64,000 nucleotides of DNA from Cytobacillus gottheilii (GTDB lineage: Bacteria; Bacillota; Bacilli; Bacillales; Cytobacillaceae): assembly GCF_001636345.1 (NCBI RefSeq), contig NZ_KV440945.1, positions 3,553,354 to 3,617,353 on the forward strand, written 5' to 3'. Below, piece by piece: positions 59,881 through 64,000 of the stretch; within the stretch, counting starts at the first letter, position 1; every line of letters starts with the position of its first letter. Position numbers and translations under genes: made by a program. The notes beneath the pieces are model-generated. The model was not told the DNA's origin, made no database searches, and saw only the letters and a list, made by a program, of their open reading frames with translations.

Positions 59881-61766
59881 GATAGGGGGAGGCGATTAAC
59901 CTCCATTTATCCCTCTCACACCACCGTACGTACGGTTCCGTATACGGCGGTTCCGATTAAGTCGAACGCTGTAAGTCATATCTAGCAGAAATACTTTTTA
60001 ACCCAAGGGAAAGCCAGTAGGCTTTCCCTAATGTTTTATGAAGAATTGGACTTTTGGATATCCTCCAATAAGCCTTTCTTGTATTTCCCCATTCATATGC
60101 TTTCCCTTTCGAAACACCTAGTTTAATAAGTTTCTTGACCTTCGTTTGGGGAAGTTTCCATTCCTTCCATCGAATCATTCTTAACCTTCGATTAAGCCAT
60201 CCTTCGAGTTTTGCGATTACTGAACGGGTATCTGCTAAATGATAATAATTAACCCATCCCACTAGATATTGGTTAAGGTTATGAATCCTATCTTCCATGG
60301 CAATTGACCTTCGTCTGCTTGTAAGCTTTCTTATTTTATCTTTAAACCGTTTAACTGATTGGGGAGATATTCTCACCTTCGGTTTTAGATTACTTGTAAA
60401 ACTGAACCCAAGAAATTTCCTTTTCCAAGGGCGGTCTACAGCACTTTTATCCTTGTTAACCTTCAGTTTAAGATTCCTCTCGATAAAATGGGTCATTGCC
60501 TTCATAACTCTTTCTCCAGCTCTTTTAGATTTCACATAGATATTACAATCATCGGCGTAGCGGACAAAGCGATGTCCTCTGCGCTCCAGTTCTTTATCCA
60601 GTTCATCCAACACAATATTCGAAAGTAAAGGGCTTAAAGGTCCACCTTGCGGTGTCCCCTCAAGGTTAGGACTGACAAGTCCGCCTTCCATAACACCAGA
60701 GGTTAAGAACCGTCTTATTAGTTTGAGGAGAGTACTATCCTTTATCCTCATGGCTAATTTACTCATTAATCTATCGTGGTTAACCTTGTCAAAGAACTTT
60801 TCAAGGTCAATGTCGACTACCCATCGATAACCCTCTTCTATATAGCTTTGGGCTAATTTAACAGCCTGGTGCGCTCGCCTGTTAGGGCGAAAGCCGAAGC
60901 TACATTCAGAGAAACTAGGGTCATACATTCTGGTAAGCACTTGGGTGATTGCTTGTTGAATGAAACGGTCTGTCACGGTTGGGATTCCCAGTTTCCTCTT
61001 CCCTTTGCCGTCTGGTTTCGGGATTTCGACTCGACGGACGGGGGATGGGATATAGGTTCCCTCGAAGAGGGATTTTCGCAGTTCGCTCCAGTTGAGCATA
61101 ATATGTCCACGAAGAGCAGTGACGGGCATTTCGTCCACTCCATGTTTTCCCTTATTCTTTTCTACTCTTTTAATCGCATTAAGTAGGTTTTCCCGTGACA
61201 TGATTCGTTCCATTAACATTGATATAACCTCCCGCGTAAATAGGTGTTCTGTTTGTGTCCTTTTCATTCTCCACCCTGTTTAATGACCCCCGCGGATTCA
61301 CCGTTTCTTTCATTAAACAGGTACTATGTTTTCTGTTTCATCGAATGGAAAGATACGCCTAGTTCCTATTTTCCATAACCGGTTCAGCCCTTCCTTATCC
61401 TCTTAAGCGAATAAGTACTATGGCTTCTGCTGACGCCTGTCGTTCAACTTATCCTCACGGATAGGCTTACCGCATGAGTACGGCATATCGACAGGTTCTC
61501 CCCGGGTAAGAGTACAGACTTTCCTTCCATGTCTCCGCCTCATTTACTATGTGACACCTTTGGCAGTATGGACTTTGTCTTGTATTGCAGACTCACCCAA
61601 TGTCATCTAGCCTCATATGAGATTCGTGTTCCTCAGAGCGGAAGTTTGCCGCCGACTTCCTTCAGATAGGAGGGTCACCCCGCATATCCTTGTCTTAAGC
61701 TACGGCTACTACTGCCTTCGCCGTTCGGGACTCGCACCCTAGAGCCTGCACCCATGCCGGGCACAC
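59881..61766 (-). mobile_element. Group IIC intron
   Basis: The 5' end GTGTGCCCGGC (from 61766) and a long structured domain I precede a reverse transcriptase gene; the 3' part holds a domain V-like hairpin (GCCGTATACGGAACCGTAC and GTACGGTGGTGTGAG pairing region, about 59915-59950) and a domain VI ending near CCCCTAT at 59881. The intron starts directly after the T-run of a terminator, the standard target of class C introns. The 3' boundary may be off by a base or two. Confidence 0.85.
59957..61219 (-). CDS. ltrA: Group II intron reverse transcriptase/maturase (class C)
   Basis: A protein of about 420 residues with RT motifs GIPTVTDRFIQQAI, FGFRPNRRAHQAV, TPQGGPLSPLLSNI and the catalytic RYADDCNIYV, then the maturase domain (AVDRPWKRKFLGFSFT and NQYLVGWVNYY) and no endonuclease domain, the class C type exemplified by the Geobacillus GsI-IIC enzyme, which also has about 420 residues. 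GGGAGG before the ATG at 61219 supports this start over 61267. It splices the intron RNA and copies it into new sites. Confidence 0.92.
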   Translation of the reverse strand: MLMERIMSRENLLNAIKRVEKNKGKHGVDEMPVTALRGHIMLNWSELRKSLFEGTYIPSPVRRVEIPKPDGKGKRKLGIPTVTDRFIQQAITQVLTRMYDPSFSECSFGFRPNRRAHQAVKLAQSYIEEGYRWVVDIDLEKFFDKVNHDRLMSKLAMRIKDSTLLKLIRRFLTSGVMEGGLVSPNLEGTPQGGPLSPLLSNIVLDELDKELERRGHRFVRYADDCNIYVKSKRAGERVMKAMTHFIERNLKLKVNKDKSAVDRPWKRKFLGFSFTSNLKPKVRISPQSVKRFKDKIRKLTSRRRSIAMEDRIHNLNQYLVGWVNYYHLADTRSVIAKLEGWLNRRLRMIRWKEWKLPQTKVKKLIKLGVSKGKAYEWGNTRKAYWRISKSPILHKTLGKAYWLSLGLKSISARYDLQRST

Positions 61767-61799
61767 AATAAAAAGCTGAAGACGCTCACGTCTTCAGCT
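61767..61799 (-). terminator. Terminator used as group IIC intron target
   Basis: AGCTGAAGACG (61789-61799 read on the minus strand) and CGTCTTCAGCT with a 4-base loop, then TTTTTATT, after which the intron begins. It serves the HEAT-like gene ending at 61812. Confidence 0.9.
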
Positions 61800-61811
61800 A
61801 AATTCGTAACT

Positions 61812-62357
61812 CTACTTCCATATATCCTTATACTTTTTATTGTACTTTTTGTCTTCTACTGTATCAATTAAATCCATAGCGGTTTGTTTGATTGTCTCGT
61901 CATTAAAATGTTCATATAGGTATTTCATGTTTTGAAGGATATCATTACGAATTAACGTGTAATTCTTTTCGTCAGTTCCATTTTTAAAACGGTCAACCAT
62001 ATATGTCATAACCATTTCTTTTTGAGGAAAACCTGCAATTCCCACCTTCCAAATCGACTGGAGGCTATGTCTAGCTGTTACGAACTTTTCATCTTTTGTT
62101 ACTTCCCACAGCTTAGGGAAATCCTGCATCATTTTCATCTCTGGATCGCTTTTAGCCAGATTGGCCAGATATTGTGCTGCACGCGAGCGTTGATGCGGAT
62201 CTTTATGAGTCAGATCCTCTATTAATTGATTCCATACATCATACGCCCAATCCACTACTTGATCAGTTGCCTTTAAAATGTTCTGATATGCTTCATAACG
62301 CTCATCTTTATCGCCTGATTTAGATTTTTCAAACTCCAGCTTCATCTGACTATCCAT
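61812..62357 (-). CDS. HEAT-like repeat protein
   Basis: A protein of about 181 residues, all-helical with repeated units (QRSRAAQYLANLAKSDPE and TARHSLQSIWKVGIAG) resembling HEAT repeats, which mediate protein or nucleic-acid binding. It is probably cotranscribed with the VOC gene, whose stop lies 9 bases upstream. AGGG lies 7 bases before the ATG at 62357, better than the GTG at 62363. Confidence 0.65.
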   Translation of the reverse strand: MDSQMKLEFEKSKSGDKDERYEAYQNILKATDQVVDWAYDVWNQLIEDLTHKDPHQRSRAAQYLANLAKSDPEMKMMQDFPKLWEVTKDEKFVTARHSLQSIWKVGIAGFPQKEMVMTYMVDRFKNGTDEKNYTLIRNDILQNMKYLYEHFNDETIKQTAMDLIDTVEDKKYNKKYKDIWK

Positions 62358-62366
62358 TTTCACACC

Positions 62367-62756
62367 CTAATCTTGCTGTATAATCTGTATAAGGTTGCCG
62401 CAAGTATCATCGAAGACAGCTATTTGGATATCGCCCATTTTTGTAGGCTCCATCGTAAACCGCACGCCTTTTTCCACTAGTCGGCTATACTCTTTTTGAA
62501 TATCTGCAACTCCGAACATGGTTACTGGTATGCCATCGTCCATCAATTTCTGCTGATATTCTTTTGCGGCAGGGTGTACATTCGGTTCAAGTAAAAGCTC
62601 AGTTGCTTCTTCTTTATCTGAAGAAACAAGAGTGATCCACCTATGTGCTCCTGAAGGAACATCATGCTTTTTCATAAATCCTAAAGTTTCTGTATAAAAT
62701 TTTAATGCTTTGTCCTGGTCTTCTACAAATATACTGGTAATAATGATGTTTAACAT
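62367..62756 (-). CDS. VOC-family protein
   Basis: A 129-residue glyoxalase-fold protein: ITSIFVEDQDKALKFYTETL, HRWITLVSSDKEEATELLLE and IQIAVFDDTCGNLIQIIQQ. Members of this PhnB/glyoxalase-like group often lack a known substrate. GGGAGG precedes the ATG. It forms a two-gene unit with the HEAT-like gene. Confidence 0.8.
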   Translation of the reverse strand: MLNIIITSIFVEDQDKALKFYTETLGFMKKHDVPSGAHRWITLVSSDKEEATELLLEPNVHPAAKEYQQKLMDDGIPVTMFGVADIQKEYSRLVEKGVRFTMEPTKMGDIQIAVFDDTCGNLIQIIQQD

Positions 62757-62816
62757 TTTGAATCCTCCCTTAGTATTTCCACAGTAAAGTCTTAAACAAT
62801 AATCATTAATTAAAAC

Positions 62817-63095
62817 TTATTCTACCCAGCCTTTCAGCAAATCTTTGAGTGGTTCCCTGTTAAAAATAAGCACTCGAAATTTACCATTTCGCTTTGACAT
62901 AACAAGCCCAGCTGCTTCCAATGCAGAAAGGTGTTTTGCTATCGCCTGTCGTGTAATGGTAAGGTTGTGCTTCATAATAAGCCGTGTGGTAAGGTCATAT
63001 AAAGTTAATTCGTCACGTTCAGAAAGCTCGTCTAGTATAACTCGCCTATTCGGATCACTTAGTGCTTTAAATATAGCGTCTTTATCCCAATTCAT
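62817..63095 (-). CDS. ArsR-family transcriptional regulator
   Basis: A 92-residue winged-helix protein starting MNWDKDAIFKALSDPNRRVI, with recognition helix TRQAIAKHLSALEAAGLV and wing KRNGKFRVLIFN. No metal-ligand cysteines are seen, so it belongs to the non-metal ArsR-like group often paired with VOC, SRPBCC or glyoxalase genes; here it precedes the VOC gene by 60 bases. A longer frame to 63413 is an overrun into the upstream region. Its promoter lies among GCAAC/GTTGC dyads. Confidence 0.8.
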   Translation of the reverse strand: MNWDKDAIFKALSDPNRRVILDELSERDELTLYDLTTRLIMKHNLTITRQAIAKHLSALEAAGLVMSKRNGKFRVLIFNREPLKDLLKGWVE

Positions 63096-63101
63096 AGATG
63101 T

Positions 63102-63153
63102 ATTATATGCAACCTTATAGTTGCTCGTCAAGTAGAGGCAACTAAAAAGTTGC
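63102..63153 (-). promoter_or_regulatory. Promoter with two GCAAC-GTTGC operators
   Basis: On the minus strand TTGACG (63131-63126) and TATAAT (63107-63102) with an 18-base spacer. GCAAC-N6-GTTGC (63109-63124) fills the spacer and GCAACT-N4-AGTTGC (63138-63153) lies just upstream, suggesting autorepression by the ArsR-type protein. Confidence 0.75.
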
Positions 63154-63284
63154 GTAACAATAACTGGATTAAAACGGCTGTACCTCAAAAATCGGTATTT
63201 TTTGTATTTTCTAATGAGTAAGCTCATCTTGGGGCAGCATGGATTTCTCATGATAGCATTTCCTTTAACTTGATTTGACTTCAC

Positions 63285-63314
63285 TTGACATATCGAAAAA
63301 TCCAGATATATAAT
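63285..63314 (+). promoter_or_regulatory. Consensus promoter next to a start codon (probable leaderless mRNA)
   Basis: TTGACA (63285-63290) and TATAAT (63309-63314) with an 18-base spacer lie so close to the ATG at 63322 that transcription would begin at or within a base or two of it. ATATC-N10-GATAT overlaps the promoter and resembles the dyad behind the gene. Confidence 0.7.
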
Positions 63315-63321
63315 TACACAC

Positions 63322-63636
63322 ATGGAACCGATTAATGTATTCAAGGCGTTATCAAATGAAACTAGGCTCAAGATCTTAGAATGGTTAAAGGAACCAGAGA
63401 AGAATTTTCCCAAACAAGGTGCTCATCTGCCAAAGGATGTAAGTTATAAAGGCGGAGTTTGTGTTGGGGATATTCAAGAAAAAGCTCAAATATCTCAATC
63501 AACAGTATCCAGTTACCTAAACATGATGCAAAAAGCTGGTTTACTTGAATCGATTCGACATGGGCAATGGACATACTACAGACGTAATGAAGAATTTATT
63601 CAAGAGTTAGCTAAATATTTTAAAACAGAGATCTAA
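63322..63636 (+). CDS. ArsR-family transcriptional regulator
   Basis: A 104-residue winged-helix protein: MEPINVFKALSNETRLKILE, recognition helix SQSTVSSYLNMMQKAGLL and wing RHGQWTYYRRN. One Cys (GGVCVGD) is present before the recognition helix. It has no ribosome binding site and appears to be translated from a leaderless mRNA. It is followed by a YdcZ-like transporter gene with an operator-like dyad in between, so it probably controls that transporter and itself. Confidence 0.82.
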   Translation: MEPINVFKALSNETRLKILEWLKEPEKNFPKQGAHLPKDVSYKGGVCVGDIQEKAQISQSTVSSYLNMMQKAGLLESIRHGQWTYYRRNEEFIQELAKYFKTEI

Positions 63637-63664
63637 TTTAGGTTGGATTTCTTTTTTTGAAGTA

Positions 63665-63688
63665 ATATATCTATATTTCTAGATATAT
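63665..63688 (+). promoter_or_regulatory. Inverted repeat before the YdcZ-like gene
   Basis: ATATATCTA and TAGATATAT are perfect 9-bp arms with a 6-base centre, about 27 bases before the transporter start, related to the ATATC/GATAT dyad at the regulator's promoter. Confidence 0.65.
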
Positions 63689-63714
63689 AATTTTTTAGAA
63701 AAGGAGATTTATTT

Positions 63715-64000
63715 ATGCGTATTATATTCTACTTCCTGGCCCTATTAGCTGGAGCAGCACTTAGCTTTGAAGGAGGCATTTATGCTGAACTGGGCAAGAC
63801 CATTGGGAAACTGGAAACAAGTTTTTATAACTTCTTTATGGGTTCAATTATCATGGGGCTGATCTGGCTTTTTTTTGGTAAGGGAAGACTTACTTACACA
63901 CTTGAAGCACCAAAATGGTCATTACTTGGAGGTGCCTTAGGTGTCGTATATTTAACCTCCATTGTTGTGAGTGTTCCATTTGTTGGTGTGGGGATCACAA
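63715..64000 (+). CDS. DMT-family transporter, YdcZ-like (partial)
   Basis: The first 95 codons of a membrane protein cut by the window end. It starts MRIIFYFLALLAGAALSFEG behind AAGGAG and shows the helices of the DMT_YdcZ family (KLETSFYNFFMGSIIMGLIW and GGALGVVYLTSIVV). These are small transporters with unknown substrate. It follows the ArsR-type gene on the same strand. Confidence 0.8.
   Translation, partial: MRIIFYFLALLAGAALSFEGGIYAELGKTIGKLETSFYNFFMGSIIMGLIWLFFGKGRLTYTLEAPKWSLLGGALGVVYLTSIVVSVPFVGVGIT

Noticed and set aside
62817-63413. 198-residue form of the minus-strand ArsR-type protein
   Set aside because: The first 106 residues translate the promoter region and the divergent gene; the family start MNWDKDAIF at 63095 is preceded by a clear promoter.
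1-64000. CRISPR arrays, rRNA and tRNA genes, prophage modules
   Set aside because: No regularly spaced short repeats, no rRNA blocks, no recognisable tRNA and no structural phage genes were seen on reading both strands.

Overview
The window is chromosomal DNA of a low-GC Gram-positive bacterium, most likely a member of the Bacillaceae (Bacillus in the broad sense). The evidence is AT-rich intergenic DNA, strong AGGAGG-type ribosome binding sites, frequent TTG and GTG starts, a maltodextrin operon in the Bacillus layout (binding protein, two permeases, no ATPase, LacI-type regulator) and lipoprotein and regulator families typical of that group. Almost every gene lies on the minus strand.

Region 1 (about 1-16,000) looks like ordinary metabolic chromosome. 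It holds an alpha/beta hydrolase, a maltodextrin/alpha-glucoside operon (LacI regulator, then binding protein, two permeases and a GH31 alpha-glucosidase) with two TTAACC-type operators, a phosphonate/phosphite-type ABC transporter (binding protein, ATPase, duplicated fused permease), and a cold-shock protein with a clear promoter and terminator.

Region 2 (about 16,000-38,600) is an accessory patchwork of single genes: kinase-like, VOC, GNAT, SDR, AlkD, MerR with MFS exporter, and a PBP. It also has an arsenic cluster (MarR, ArsN1-like acetyltransferase, flavoprotein, ArsR, ArsB, CoA-disulfide reductase with rhodanese) and a cadmium/zinc cluster (CadC-like repressor, CadA-like P-type ATPase, SCO protein, small secreted protein, flavin monooxygenase).

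Region 3 (about 38,600-55,400) is rich in mobile DNA. It holds three near-identical 1823-bp IS110-family elements (A, B, C), a second related IS110 element (D, 1780 bp), a third unrelated IS110-family gene (E) and a decayed IS256. Between them lie VOC, Nudix, MerR/GAP-family, DUF4097 and AraC genes. Region 4 (55,400-64,000) has a DapA-family gene, a frameshifted MBL hydrolase, small membrane proteins, a group IIC intron sitting exactly behind a terminator, and two ArsR-type regulators, one with a YdcZ-like transporter cut by the window end.

Two linked observations stand out. First, at least 16 copies of an intergenic repeat of about 50-100 bp, shaped like a rho-independent terminator (GCTGCC...GGCGGC plus T-run, with flanking AACCTGCCC and CACCCGTT blocks), lie behind minus-strand genes, mostly directly, throughout regions 2-4. 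Second, the IS110 copies A, B and C sit in the AACCTGCC block of such repeats. The non-coding 3' part of these elements, and of the divergent element D, carries segments that match their own ends and their own insertion sites at identical internal spacings, as expected for a bridge RNA. By the same reading, element D is programmed for AACCTCCTT, the complement of a Shine-Dalgarno sequence, and has landed in the ribosome binding site of a VOC gene while supplying a substitute one. No rRNA, tRNA or CRISPR array was seen.
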